From the NCBI RefSeq assembly GCF_040802235.1, contig NC_133157.1:26677501-26741500 (forward strand): DNA of 64,000 nt, written 5' to 3'. Both the position numbers and the translations under genes were made by a program. This document shows, piece by piece, positions 37,601 through 47,717 of the stretch. Source of the stretch: Manis javanica (taxonomy: Eukaryota; Chordata; Mammalia; Pholidota; Manidae). The notes beneath the pieces are model-generated. The model saw only the letters and a program-made list of their open reading frames with translations. It did not search any database and was not told the origin of the DNA. Numbering within the stretch: the stretch's first letter is position 1; the number at the start of each line of letters is the position of its first letter.

Positions 37601-38974
37601 TACTCTAGTAGTGGAAGGTTATGCAAAGAAAAATTGCCTACTATCAGAGTTATAAAATATTATATATAAAATACATCAGAAAATGGGTCAGTGGGGACTT
37701 GCACCAATTACTTTTTAAGTTGTTTTTTGGGGAATTTGTATTTGAAGAACAAAATGTGTGAACAGAAAAAAGGTCATTTTTATTATCTTTCTCAGAAGAA
37801 ATGTACAATAATAAAGCCCAGGGAAAGGTTAACAGCAGTGAGAAAGGCTTGTGTGTGTTTGTGGCAATGGGTGAAGTGATTTGTGTTGCAGGGCCGCTAG
37901 AACTATGTCACCAGAACAAAGGACACCATGCTGAGGGATCAATCATGAGTGCTTCAAGGCTGCCTTCATCTTTCCAGTGAGAGCTCGTTTTTGGCAGCAA
38001 TGACTTCCAATTTACTTATAAGAAAACAAATGGTCGACATTTGATAAAGTTCTAAGGAACAGTTATTGGTCCTGTTGTAGTAGAGATCAGGATAAAGTCT
38101 GTTTGCTAATCTTTGGTGAATGGACCATTAATGCCTCTTAAATTTTCACCAGAAACTCAATCTCTAGAACAGGGTAATCCCCTTCCTAACCTACCCGCCG
38201 AGAAAGGAATTTAAACAAACACCAAAGGGAAAAAAATTTCAGGTTAGATTCACAGAACAGTACAACTCATCACAGTCAGGGTGAAATCACGAAGATTCGT
38301 TTTGTAATTTTCATGTAAGATTAAACGAGGTTGCTATCATTCTGTACACTACGAGGTTCCTGACCCTGTCCGGCCTGGGTACCGGCAGCACGAGACGGCG
38401 GGCAGCTGGGCAGGTGCTCCACCACCCGCCCCCTGGGGCTCTTCTCCAAGGTTCTCTGTAACACGCTCGGAAGTTGTGTGTTTCGTTGCACAGGGGAGGC
38501 CGGGTCTTATGCCGACTTGGCTGACCATTTTCATCTTCCACTTTCAGTCTAGAAGGAGCAAGTGGCTTGTCCAAGCACAAACCAAAAGGGGCGGCCCGAG
38601 CAGCGCCGGCCGCGGACCGCAACGCCGCGAGCACAACGATGGCGGGCGGCAAAAACGCAGCAGGCGGAGCCTCAAGGCCACGCGGCAACTGAGCCAGAAA
38701 AGGGCGGCCGGCGAGATGGCGGGGAGGCGACGCTGGCAGGCGGGTCGACGCCCCTCGTGTCCACGCGCGTCCCGGGCTCCGGGACTCGCTCGGTAACCAG
38801 CAGCTGGGGGAATCCCGCAAGCCTGGTGGGCGCACGCGCAGCACTCGCAGGTCTGGGTGCGCCGCGCGCTCCCTGCAGACGCCCGCCCCGCCCCTTCCCC
38901 CCGGCGGGCGGTACCTGAGGCGTCGGGGTCCGCGCGGCTAGACTTCTGGTCAGGGCGCTTCGCACGGCGAGCAT
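31613..38974 (-). CDS. NIPSNAP3A: NIPSNAP3A-type gene, six coding exons, 247 residues, intact
   Basis: NIPSNAP proteins are small alpha-beta barrel proteins linked to mitochondria and vesicle traffic; the biochemical role of NIPSNAP3A is poorly defined. Coding exons on the minus strand are 38974-38915, 36359-36149, 34407-34249, 32766-32617, 31867-31781 and 31689-31613 (60, 211, 159, 150, 87 and 77 bases, total 744 including TAG). All introns are GT-AG, phases agree throughout, and there is no premature stop. The length equals the 247 residues I recall for human NIPSNAP3A. Landmarks: QYDGTFYEFRTYYLKPSKMN in exon 2, HRAEVRKALAKDKEWQEQFL in exon 3, VYELATFQMKPGGPALWGD in exon 4, VHVLWWNESAESRAAGRHQS in exon 5, QQNMLLIPTSFSPLK at the end. 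The N terminus MLAVRSALTRSLAARTPTPQ has spaced arginines and no acidic residue, like a mitochondrial presequence. The start sits in a CpG island. Residues resemble human 3A more than 3B, with some 3B-like ones, so it may descend from a single ancestral gene. Confidence 0.95.
31781..31867 (-). CDS. NIPSNAP3A: NIPSNAP3A coding exon 5
   Basis: Acceptor ttcttcag, donor gtaagc. Encodes VHVLWWNESAESRAAGRHQS and HEDPRVVAA, the most conserved block of the family. The intron after it is only 91 bases (31690-31780). Confidence 0.95.
32040..32160 (-). repeat. MIR SINE fossil in NIPSNAP3A intron 4
   Basis: Reads 'acagatgaagaaacagaagt' then 'gaggaagtaaagtaac', the minus-orientation core of MIR. Confidence 0.7.
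32185..32290 (+). mobile_element. Short old L1 3' end in NIPSNAP3A intron 4
   Basis: The segment 'gtataccttacacttagaat' and 'caattgtatctcaataaaac' is the terminal part of an old L1 3' UTR followed by an A-rich end, in plus orientation. Confidence 0.6.
32617..32766 (-). CDS. NIPSNAP3A: NIPSNAP3A coding exon 4
   Basis: Acceptor tctctag, donor gtacag (slightly weak), phase 1 at both ends. Encodes VYELATFQMKPGGPALWGDS through GYTKLVGVFHAEYGLLNR. Confidence 0.94.
34249..34407 (-). CDS. NIPSNAP3A: NIPSNAP3A coding exon 3
   Basis: Acceptor cccatag, donor gtaagt, phase 1 at both ends. Encodes DNFTHRAEVRKALAKDKEW through ITYLVPWCKLEKPPKEG, the link between the two halves of the fold. Confidence 0.95.
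34640..34830 (+). repeat. MIR SINE fossil in NIPSNAP3A intron 2
   Basis: Clear MIR order: 'gtgtaacttactgaatcttt', 'ctctggaatggggataatga', 'gggttgttgtgaggattaaa' and 'agtgtttggcacctagttag'. Confidence 0.9.
36149..36359 (-). CDS. NIPSNAP3A: NIPSNAP3A coding exon 2
   Basis: Acceptor ttcag at 36364-36360, donor gtatga after 36149, ending in phase 1. It begins VYSFFATGSRQYDG and ends GRMNKVFHIWKY. It holds the first NIPSNAP-fold strand and helix, with the conserved HSELVGYWSVEFGG. Confidence 0.95.
38829..38840. promoter_or_regulatory. Candidate NRF1 site in the CpG island
   Basis: ggcgcacgcgca matches the palindromic NRF1 consensus YGCGCAYGCGCR at all but the first position. NRF1 drives many nuclear genes for mitochondrial proteins, which suits NIPSNAP3A. 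It lies about 130 bases inside the gene from the ATG. Confidence 0.5.
38915..38974 (-). CDS. NIPSNAP3A: NIPSNAP3A coding exon 1
   Basis: Twenty codons from the ATG at 38974-38972 to CAG, followed by donor gtaccg. It encodes the presequence-like N terminus. The ATG is the first in frame inside the CpG island and aligns with the start of the human protein (MLVLRSALTRALASRT as I recall). Confidence 0.93.
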
Positions 38975-39240
38975 GGCGCTGCTTGGAGCGCTGAGAAGGG
39001 CAGCCAGCCGGTATTCTTTCTTAGATCCTCCTCTTAATGGCTCCCCGGCTGGACTGCTGGCGGACGCAGGCTCGGGGCGGGACTCGGCGGGGTCAGCTCC
39101 GCCTGCGGTGCCGGGAGGCCGGCCCGACTGCCCAGGCCGCTGGAGGCCCGGCGCCAGGCGCGTTTGGCGTCAGCCCCGCCCGTTCGGTCCCCGCGTGTGG
39201 CCCTGAACGTTCTTAGCACGTCAGAGGTCACGTTAGGAGC

Positions 39241-39698
39241 AGCTGGATGCTGAGACGTGCCCGTGTCGCCCTTCTGAGCCCGTCACGTCATCTCCAGGAG
39301 CAGCTGCGTGCAGTTCCACGTTTGTGTGGAGAAAGCGAGCGTATAGGGCCCTCGAGAGAGAAGCAAGTGTAGGTGCGTGCGTCTGTAACGCTTCACGCTG
39401 CAAATCGTGGAGGTTGCTGCCTAGTTAAGTTTTATTCGGAGTGGCGTCCACACAGCTGAAGAACGGGGAGCCTTCACTCTGCGGCCCTAAATGCCTCCTC
39501 CCTCCCCATCGCCGCCCTGCGTGACCCTGTAAGGCTCCCGATAATGATTTAGACTATTTCCCAGGAGCTCAGAGAAATAGGGGCACCGACTAGATACGAA
39601 AACGTCTAATTGAAACATACGTAGCTTGAAATCAAATAGTTTCGTAAGCCTTAAAAGCAAAAGAGCAGACTTTAACCCTGAATGCTGGGTTCCCCTGT
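39241..39698. other. Upstream flank of NIPSNAP3A
   Basis: GC falls gradually away from the CpG island. No exon or repeat is recognised. Confidence 0.4.
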
Positions 39699-40260
39699 GG
39701 CGGGATCAGCCAATACACCCGTAGACAGTGTGGAGAAGAGAGAGCTTTATTCAGCAAGCCGGCAGGTTGCAAGCTGGGAGGACTGCTGTCCTGAAGACCC
39801 ATCTTAAGTCAGGCTTGATTTCAAGCTCTTTCTATGCTAGGGAAAGAGGGTTTGGGAGGGTGCAGGAAGGTGACAGGTAACTTCGTACATCCGGACATCA
39901 GAGAGGGTGAACACCTCTGCCAGCAAAGGTCCGGTCCTGACATTCCTGCAAACTCCTGAGAGAACAGTTATTTTGTCTTCTCTCGTTTTTTTGTAAGCAA
40001 AATTAACAAGCCTATGTGCAGAGCTGCAGTTATTTTTGCAAATCTAAAAGGGAGTTTTGATTAAAGTCTTGCAGTAACTTTCCATTCCCCTCCTTGGTTT
40101 GTCTTTGGTCTGTTTTCTATGTCTAAATTCCAGGAACAAAATACACAATGTTGCTCTATGGGTCCAGTTACCCTATCTTGCTCCTGGAGGCTTGCAAGGA
40201 CTTAAGAGACCAGATTTTAATTTGATCTTGTCTTCCCCATCCCCAACTGTCTCCAGGGAA
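39699..40260 (-). mobile_element. Possible LTR upstream of NIPSNAP3A
   Basis: On the minus strand, 'gaataaagctctctcttctc' (a polyadenylation signal followed by a CT-rich stretch) leads to an end at 'ggctgatcccgccaca', which looks like an R-U5 region ending in CA. Its 5' limit is not seen and no retroviral gene flanks it. I cannot name the family. If it is an LTR, its transcription would run toward NIPSNAP3A, in the same direction as that gene. Confidence 0.35.
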
Positions 40261-41639
40261 AATGTTTTCAAAATTTTCAGCTGTTCTAATGCTTGTTCCC
40301 TTTATTCTAAATTATGGACATTTTTTGGTGTTTCTTGATATTATCTGTTACAGGTAGAATCTATTGCTTGGATAATGAGGATTCAGGTTTCTTACATATC
40401 TTCCTCCCCAATACCCTTCTCTTTCTCCATCTGATAATGCTTACATTGAGAATTGTTATTACATTATTAATTTATATTTTATTAATGTTTATGTCTAAAC
40501 TCACATTACACACATAATTACACAATGCATAATTAAACACAATTACACACACCATAGTTACATTGTTGCATACATTGAAGTAAGTTTGCTTCACCATTAA
40601 GACTAGGGAATTATCACAGACCTATCCCCTGTGGTTGTATTAGTTGTGGCTTGTGCAGTTGCTTTTGAATTATATTCACAAGAAAGGGAGACTTTTTAAA
40701 ATTAGTAATTCTAGAGGGGATGAATCAGTTTTTCCAAATGGGCTTCCATTTCTAACTAATGAAGATAAATCAAAGCATCATCTCTGCCCAGACTGGATCT
40801 TTGTGCTGAAATTTATTTTTATTAGACTTTCCCCGCCACTGGAATTAACAGTTTATTCACTCATTAAATTGATATTGATAAAATTCCTCTTATGCATCAG
40901 GCACATTTCCAGAAACTGGGATGTAGTGTTGATCAAAAGAACTTAAAGGTTAGGGAAAACAAATAAATGAGGAGAAAAATCTACCAGAGATTAATAAATA
41001 GTATGAGGAAAACAAAGTAGGATATGGAGAATAGAAAGTGCTGGAGGGAGGTAGCTGACTTAGCTATTTCCCAGTATTCATCTCCACTTCTGACAGCCCC
41101 TTTTTAACAATGGAATCCATGCAACTTGGTGCAGCCAAGTAAATCCTGGTCAGTGAGATGTGTTAGTGCATTTGACCTATTGTAATGATCTTAAAGCAGT
41201 GTAGGAGGGGTTTTCGCTCTCTGTCCCTTTCTTATTTCTGCTTGCTGGACTGTGGATGTAATGGCTTGACTTCTTGGATTACCAAGAAGAAGTCACATGA
41301 TGAAGATGGTAAAACAACAGAGAGAAGCCTAGGTTCTGACACCACGGAATTCATACCAGGAGTCCTGGACTGCCCATCTCTGGACTTCTGTTCATGAGAA
41401 ATCATCTAGTTTAATCCACTGCTACATGGTGTAAAGCTATCTTCTTAAACAATAGGAGAGTGACTATTTTATTTTTCTGTTTTTAATTTTTTTCTATTAT
41501 TTTCCTTATACCTATCACTTATTGATCACCAAATTCTTTGCCAAGGGTATAAATTTCCAATGTAATTAAACCTATTAATCAGCTTAACAGTTTCATCTTC
41601 TAGAGTTACATTTTGTGAGTTCCTTGTTCTCTTGCTCTA
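40261..41639. other. Intergenic interval without a recognised gene
   Basis: AT-rich. 40850-41050 resembles a common old interspersed repeat of the kind that begins 'cactcattaaatt...tgcatcaggcac' and ends in a 'gtgctggaggga' segment; family uncertain. I looked for SH3TC2 TPR exons on the minus strand here and saw none. Confidence 0.4.
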
Positions 41640-42330
41640 GTGTAGACTAGTTGTTCTCTAAGGTGTCATGGAAGTAATTCTGGGCTCTCCTTTCACTCAT
41701 GTCTTGGAGAATATCATTTGTCTTGTGTGGACTTCCCTGTCTCCAGGATCTTTTTATCTTTTTTTTTTTAACCCCTAATTTTAAGAGAGGGTACATGGAA
41801 TTAAACTTTGGACTCTTGCATCTCTAAAAATGTCTGTTTTATCAACCCTCTTTATTTATAGTTTGGGTGGGCATAAAATTCAACATTGGAAGTAACTTTT
41901 CTTCATATATTTAAAGATAATGCTCTGTTCCATTATAGTTTCTAGTGGGAAATTCATACCATTCTGATTCCTGATCTTTTGTGTGTGGTTTCTCCCTGGA
42001 AGCTCTTATATGTTTCTACTTTTCCCTGATTTTCTGAAATTTCACAACAATACTCCTTGGAGTAGGTCTTGCATCCATTGTGTCTCATTCAGTAGATCCT
42101 CTCAATCTGGAAACGATCATATTATAAAAATTTACTGAGTTTCTTGGGTTTTTCTTCCCTTCTGTACTTCTACAACTTCTGTTACTCAAACATTATGCCT
42201 CTACTTGATCCTCTAATTTGCTTTTTCCTCCTAATTTTATCTCAGTTTTGGTTAAAATTTTTAGAGGGGGAGCAGGAGAAGTATCCCAATTTTATCATCT
42301 AACTTGTCTATTAAATTATTAAAATTTTAA
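41640..42330 (-). mobile_element. Old antisense LINE fragment, HAL1 or L1 ORF1-like
   Basis: The run 'ggtttctccctggaagctct', 'ctgaaatttcacaacaatac', 'tccttggagtaggtcttgca' and 'cctctcaatctggaaacgat' follows the antisense ORF1 part of HAL1 or old L1 elements as I recall it. Frames are lost. Confidence 0.45.
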
Positions 42331-42699
42331 TCTCATAGTATTTATTTCCAGGAGCTCTTTTTACCTCTTTTCCAGAGTGTTTTTTTTTATTCTCATCAGA
42401 AATATTTTTTTTATAAGAATCCAAAGTGGGTTTTCCTGGTTGGTGGGCAGTTCTTCTATACATGATGCATTAATAACTCAGACTTCTTCCACCCATGGCT
42501 TTGCTTCCACCCTAGAAATTCATCATTAATTATATCCAGCCAGCAGAAAGATAGAGGGAACTTCCAAGAAGATTTTGCAAAAGGAAAATGCTTACAAGAT
42601 AGGAGTAAAGTTCAGGCTACAACTTGATAAAATAAATATTGTTGAATGCTATTAGGTGCCTAGGACAATCTCCTTCTCACAGGTTTTAATTATTCTCAA

Positions 42700-42835
42700 A
42701 ATGCTTTAAATTAAACTATCTCTATTTTATAAGTGAGAAAGGTCAGATTCTCAGGGATTAATAGTTTCCTCAGATTCACAGCTTCTAAGTGCCTTAGCCA
42801 GGGCTTAAAGCCAGCTTGTAAAACAAAGTCAGTTT
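42700..42835 (-). repeat. MIR SINE fossil
   Basis: 'tctctattttataagtgaga', 'cagggattaatagtttcctc' and 'tagccagggcttaaagccag' fit the minus-orientation MIR core. Confidence 0.55.
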
Positions 42836-43293
42836 ACCATATATTTTTAAAGGATATGTGATATCTAAGGAAGTTTAGGTTTGGAGTGGAAAACAGACTA
42901 AGTAGCATTTAAAAAGTATTGTTTTTCTGTGACTTTTTTTTTTAACATATCCCTGCAATGCCTGGAAAATACATAGGTTAAACATTTTGAAAATTATTGT
43001 TGTATATACTAAACTTCTGACAAGCAGTCCAAAGAACAAGTATTATAAAACTAGAAATATCAACCAAAAAACTGGATTATTAAAACTAAAGTAGCAAATA
43101 TGATATAGAATGATTGGTTATTTAGATTGGGTGGGTAGAGAGGGCATTTAGGAAAGAACATGAAATATTTATCATCCTCTCCTTCGTCTACCTGGCTCCT
43201 GTTCCTGGGAGGCCCTGAAGCTCCTCTGCAAACCTGCACAGATGGGGCAGGACCCTCTCCAGGGCATCCCAGAGGCCTTCCCGTCATAATTAC

Positions 43294-43487
43294 ACTGGGG
43301 AGTAAGTCAGGATCTATGCTCCTGGTGGGGACAAAGCCCACTTCCCCCGAGTGCACGGACTTCCCTATGAACCACTGAAGCCCAGGCCCGACAAAGCCGA
43401 TGATCTCGATGCTTTCCCCCTGTTGGAAATTCAGTTCATCCTTTTCTTCCCTCTCATGTCCCCTTAAGGCTTTACATTTTCCTCTGC
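43294..43487 (-). pseudogene. SH3TC2: SH3TC2-like SH3-domain exon
   Basis: Acceptor tctcccaacag. It reads [60 protein letters not shown]. It keeps the SH3 ALRGH (ALYDY-like) strand, the acidic RT loop, the tryptophan before FIGK, and the GFVPTR strand. The frame is open. The 3' end is uncertain: a GTAATT at 43293 could be a donor, while the text after PD looks as if two bases were lost relative to human. Confidence 0.9.
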
Positions 43488-43883
43488 CTGTTGGGAGAGA
43501 GCACACAGATCAAGTACATAAGGCAGAAATAGCTGAGTCTTCCATGAGCGTCCAGTGTGACAGGAAACGCGAGGTTCCCAGACTTCAGAATTTCAAGGCC
43601 CAGTAAAATCTTCCCCCAAAGAAAAAAATGGTAGGAGTGACACAGGTAATTGGCTCTTAATTTTGCCAAACAAGGACATTCAAAGATTGGAACTACCATC
43701 TGCTCTCACCATCGTTTTATAAAAGAAAAGAGGCTTTTTAACGAATGCAGGAGAGATGATCTCAGAATGCTGGATATGCCTTAGTGCTGAGCAAAGTGAG
43801 CCAGGGGAACACCGGAAAGCTCACCTGGTTCGCTAGACGCTTGGTCACTGTTCAGCCGACCTTCCGACCAGGGCGAGACCTAC

Positions 43884-43904
43884 GGGGGGGGGGGGGGGGG
43901 GGGG
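43884..43904 (+). repeat. Run of 21 G
   Basis: An uninterrupted poly-G tract on the plus strand, between 'gagacctac' and 'tggccgctctcc'. Such runs are hard to sequence, so its true length is uncertain. Confidence 0.9.
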
Positions 43905-43929
43905 TGGCCGCTCTCCGTTTCCATCCGGC

Positions 43930-44085
43930 TCCTTCTGCTACCATGACCCTCAGTCTCCCCAAATGTAAAATGGGGATAATAAGAATACCTGTCTCATGAA
44001 TATTAGGAAAAATCAAAGGGATAAAGTGTACAAAGCATGAAACCTAATCAACCCTCAGCAAACATTAGCCTCCTATCCCTGGTAT
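43930..44085 (+). repeat. MIR SINE fossil
   Basis: 'cctcagtctccccaaatgta' then 'aaatggggataataagaata' and 'caaccctcagcaaacatta', the plus-orientation MIR order. Confidence 0.8.
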
Positions 44086-44279
44086 ACAGGAAACTGCTAA
44101 GGGTCTGGGAGACCTTCCTTCTGACGACAGTCATCACCCAGCTTGGTAAGTCACCCAGTAGGATCTAGTAATGACATACACATGAGCATTGTATTGTCCA
44201 AAATACAAAATAGATTTAAGTTGCTTTTCTTGGATCCTCCCAGGAGCCCCAGAGGGTAGGTAGAGGAACTCTTAGAATC

Positions 44280-44375
44280 CTCATTGTTTATGGATTAGAA
44301 AGTGGAGGCACAGAGACAGTCCGTGATTTGTCCAAAGAGTTTATGTGACACAGCTGGGTCTAGAACTTAAGTCTC
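44280..44375 (-). repeat. MIR SINE fossil
   Basis: 'gtggaggcacagagacagtc', 'gtgatttgtccaaagag' and 'acacagctgggtctagaact' are the MIR core in minus orientation. Confidence 0.8.
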
Positions 44376-44384
44376 TCAGCTGCT

Positions 44385-44520
44385 GGTCAGCCCTTCTGTC
44401 TGCTGACCCTGCGCCGGTCGGCCCTTCTATCCGCTGACCCTGTGCCGGTCGGCCCTTCTGTCTGCTGACCCTGTGCCGGTCAGCCCTTCTGTCCGGTGGC
44501 CCCATGCCGGTTGGCCCTTA
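44385..44520. repeat. Minisatellite, 31-bp unit, about four copies
   Basis: Units start at 44385, 44416, 44447 and 44478, each beginning ggtcagcccttctg or ggtcggcccttct and containing gctgaccctgtgcc or a variant, with a partial fifth unit. CpG-containing and GC-rich compared with its flanks. Confidence 0.9.
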
Positions 44521-44739
44521 TGCACCTCGGCTTCCATATCTGTTTTGGCTCCTCTGCTAGAGCTATTACCTTCTTTTTTTCTCTGGCATTTTTGGTCACG
44601 TTTCTATTGATGGTGTCTTCAGGATCGGCCATTCCCACTGCTTTGTGGGTAAACAGGATCTACAATGTAGGGAAACTGTACTGAGTGATGTACAGATGCC
44701 ATTAGGTCAGTTCCATAGCACTGGGAGTTGGCTTATGGT

Positions 44740-44885
44740 AACGTTGTACCAGTGAGGAAGTTGTGGCACAGGGCAGGCGAAGAAAGTGGCTGAGGTCACA
44801 CCGCTTTTAAGTTGTGGAGCCAGAATTTGAACCCAGAACAGACTTCACAGCCCCATGTTCTTAACCACAAGACCATACTGCCTCA
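44740..44885 (-). repeat. MIR SINE fossil
   Basis: 'gctgaggtcacaccgctttt', 'gccagaatttgaacccagaa' and 'catgttcttaaccacaagac', a well-preserved minus-orientation MIR. Confidence 0.9.
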
Positions 44886-45138
44886 CACAGCTAAAAAATT
44901 CTGTTTATGGTCAATTACTGATTAGACCCAATGCCCGGGTTCCATTAATTCTCTCTTTTTTCTTTTTTTTTTAAAGTGTTATTTGGATTTGGAGCTTACA
45001 AAATTGTACTTTGTGCCAGGTGTGGTGGGGGCACTCTTAAGAATGAAGGTGGAAAGAATGTATATTCTAGATACCCAGGAAACATTCAAGTTCACTATCC
45101 AGTAGACACAGCTATACTTGCAGTTGTTTGTGTATGGG

Positions 45139-45207
45139 TACACACACATACATATATAGATTATCTAAAAAGTGTGTGTGTATGTGTGTATACACATACA
45201 TATATAT
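45139..45207. repeat. CA/TA and GT/TA simple repeats
   Basis: A short (CA)n(TA)n block and a (GT)n(TA)n block about 15 bases apart. They are partly complementary and could fold as a hairpin. Confidence 0.8.
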
Positions 45208-46074
45208 CATTCATTTATTCAATAAATATTTACTGAGTATTATGTACCAGGCATTCCTACTCTTCTTAAATTCAAGATTAATTTCACAAAACCCTAAGGG
45301 AAGTTAGAAAACATTTTCACCAGAGATTGAAAGCAAGCAGGCTGCAAGGCACATTTGGCACACACGGGTTTTTTTCACACATGTATGTAGCCCCTATGTT
45401 CCCTACCATTTCTAAACATCTTCCATCCAGGCCCTCATGCCTCTGTGCGTTCTGCTTATCTCATAGGCATTTGTACCTATGGCCTCAGATTGAGGGTTTT
45501 CATTTCATAGGCAAGGAACCCCATGGGTCCAGACTGTACCTGGCTTCTCCAAATCCAGTAGCAGAGGCTAGACAGGAATTCACATCCAAACCTGCAGATA
45601 AAGCGAGGAGGCAGGGCAATAGTACCTTGCTAATAAGACTATCTTGGACTCAGCCATACCAATCTGATAGGAGCCTGTCCAATCCCTCTTCCTGGAAAGG
45701 CCACAGGTTCTTGGATAATTCTTTGGGAACCATCTGCCAATGGAAACATGGGGTTTGAAAACATGGATTTCAGAAAATTAGAACAGTTAGAATAGTCTGT
45801 TAAAATAACAATGATGATGATGATAAGTATTGTTATTACTCTCACCGTAATGGTGGCAAATGTTTATTTTTTTCAACTCTTTATTGAGCACTGTCAGAAG
45901 GAGAGGAGCTCAATAGGCCTGGGATGTTTTCTGGCTCTGCAATTAGTTTGTCAGTTAAATAACTAGCAAGGGGTTCCTTTCCATTCTCACCGTCAGAGTC
46001 TCCCCGAGAGCCACACACAGGGTCCATGGCCCAGGACCATGTTTATCGCCACTGGAGTGTATAGTACCTCCCAG

Positions 46075-46245
46075 CAGGGATTCCCAAAATTTAGTGTGAA
46101 AGACATCCCTTGATGTTTAAGGGGAGCTTACATAAAATGCAAATTCCTGGATGCAACCCCAAGAGAGTCTGAGGAGGGCCAGGGGGTCTGAATTGTAGTA
46201 AAATCCCCAGGTAATTCAGATACAAATGGTCCCCAGGCCCTACAC
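46075..46245 (+). mobile_element. MER5-type hAT fossil
   Basis: 'aaaatgcaaattcctggatg', 'agagagtctgaggagggcca' and 'aaaatccccaggtaattcag' follow the MER5A order. Lies in an intron of the SH3TC2 copy. Confidence 0.75.
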
Positions 46246-46399
46246 CGACAGAACCTGCCTCAGAGACCAGGCAGTTCATTCCCTCTTAGGGACAAGGTCC
46301 TTCTGAAATTCTGAGTCATCTCCAGTGTCACCAAACCATGCAAACCTTGACTGGTGGAAAAAATAACAAAAGACAAAAAAGCCACCCAGATTCTGTCCC

Positions 46400-46685
46400 C
46401 TCCTGGGCACTGTGGATGCCCATATGTGCAAGCATGCCTACTCTGTTTTGTGCAGAACTTCTTCTGGAATGCAGGCAGCTACTCACTGGTGGAAAGGGAG
46501 TGGCAGGGGTTCCAGGACCCACACAGGCACCAGGCCCCTTTAACCTGTCACCAAGGACACACCTTCCCATTCGGATCCACTTTCAACTATCTTCACTGAG
46601 ACTAACTCATTCTTGCAAAGTGTCCTGCACTCTCCTTCCTTTTCAGCTGACTGAGCCACGGAGCACATGGCTCTGCAGAAGTGGC
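46400..46685 (-). pseudogene. SH3TC2: SH3TC2-like exon with two premature stops
   Basis: Acceptor tctcattgcctccag. It reads [20 protein letters not shown] and [20 protein letters not shown], then SLVTG and TAA (46542-46540) where human has Q. The frame continues RGLVPVWVLEPLPLPFHQ and meets TGA (46485-46483) where human has W. One of the two phenylalanines after GH is deleted. Homology fades beyond about 46480, so the 3' limit given is approximate. Confidence 0.9.
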
Positions 46686-47364
46686 CTGGAGGCAATGAGA
46701 AAAGCCCTTGCAAGGAGTAGCAGGAAATGAATAGGGAACTATCACACAATGTAACCTTTCTAGGCAGAGCCCAGACATTTTCCTTCCTGGGAGTAAAGTA
46801 CACAGAGGACAAGAAGTCCTTGTATTCCCAGGAATACAGGTACCAGGTAAAAAAGCCAAAGACGAGGAACTCACTTAAAAGAGACACCTGAAGTCTGAAT
46901 AATTTGTGAAAGTAAGGTCTAATTGGGACTTCACCTTGAAAAAAAAATGAAAGGAAAACTTACGAAAGTATATTCAGTAGGCTTCAGTTAAAATTGCAAC
47001 CTCATGTTTAATCTAAGGACCAACAAACAGTAAATAAAGTTGACTTGGGTGAATATAATTTCTACAACTAAATTTTATAGTAGAACAGTATGAAATTCTT
47101 TCCTTCACTTGTGAATTGTACAATGTTTTCCTAAAGAGACTCATTTTGCTCAATATTCTATACAAATCTGACTCTTTCAATGGGTCTGTGATGCCACCAG
47201 TTGTTAACCGGGTGGCTGTAGCCCCAATTGGATCCTTTCTTGTAAATAGATTGGTGGGTGCTTCACCCGGTTCCCCAATATCATTTTCCTTCATTTCATG
47301 AAATCTTCCAGTTTTGTAAGATTTGCCATTTTATTTTACAATCAAATGATATCATATGTTTAGG

Positions 47365-47525
47365 AAAGTGATTGTCAATCTTGGATACACTTTAGAATTA
47401 CCTGGGCAACTTTCAAAAAATCCCGAAGCCTGACCCCCACCTCTGTGGAGATCTCATTGGCTTGGGTGGAGCTTTGGCACGGGCATCTCTTTACAGCTCC
47501 CCCTGTGGTTCTAACATCATCAGTT
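47365..47525 (+). mobile_element. MER5-type hAT fossil
   Basis: 'gattgtcaatcttggataca', 'ctttagaattacctgggcaa' and 'ggcacgggcatctctttaca' match the MER5 family in plus orientation. Confidence 0.8.
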
Positions 47526-47717
47526 AGACGAGCCAACACAGCTGTTCATGTGATGTCAGTGAGATGTCACTGAGAAAGATATTTGGAGTAAAATTGTAAC
47601 AGGTGGGTTCATTTATGAATATTTTCATGTTTGACTGGTTTTGCTTCCCTTTGTGCCCTAATTATTTTAAGTACTCTGATAATAAATATCCACATAAGAT
47701 CCCTACTCCATGCTCAC

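Larger units (their letters stand above)
38560..39240. promoter_or_regulatory. CpG island at the NIPSNAP3A start
   Basis: The only long CpG-dense stretch in the window. It covers the NIPSNAP3A start codon (38974), the first exon and about 350 bases of intron 1. It contains GC boxes such as 'cccgccccgccccttc' (38882-38897). There is no TATA element near the expected start, which fits a broadly expressed gene. Open frames on both strands here are typical of high-GC DNA and I do not read them as genes. Confidence 0.85.

Noticed and set aside
38311-38844. 177-residue minus-strand frame in NIPSNAP3A intron 1
   Set aside because: It is arginine, proline and alanine rich as expected of CpG-island DNA, has open frames on the other strand too, and matches no family. 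It lies inside an intron that splices well.
38973-39206. Plus-strand open frame starting MALLGALRRAAS at the CpG island, a possible divergent gene
   Set aside because: It overlaps the NIPSNAP3A start codon on the opposite strand. High GC makes open frames common there, and no splice continuation or protein family is recognised.
45139-45207. CA/GT blocks as a functional hairpin
   Set aside because: Simple repeats of opposite strand sense arise often near each other, and the complement is imperfect.
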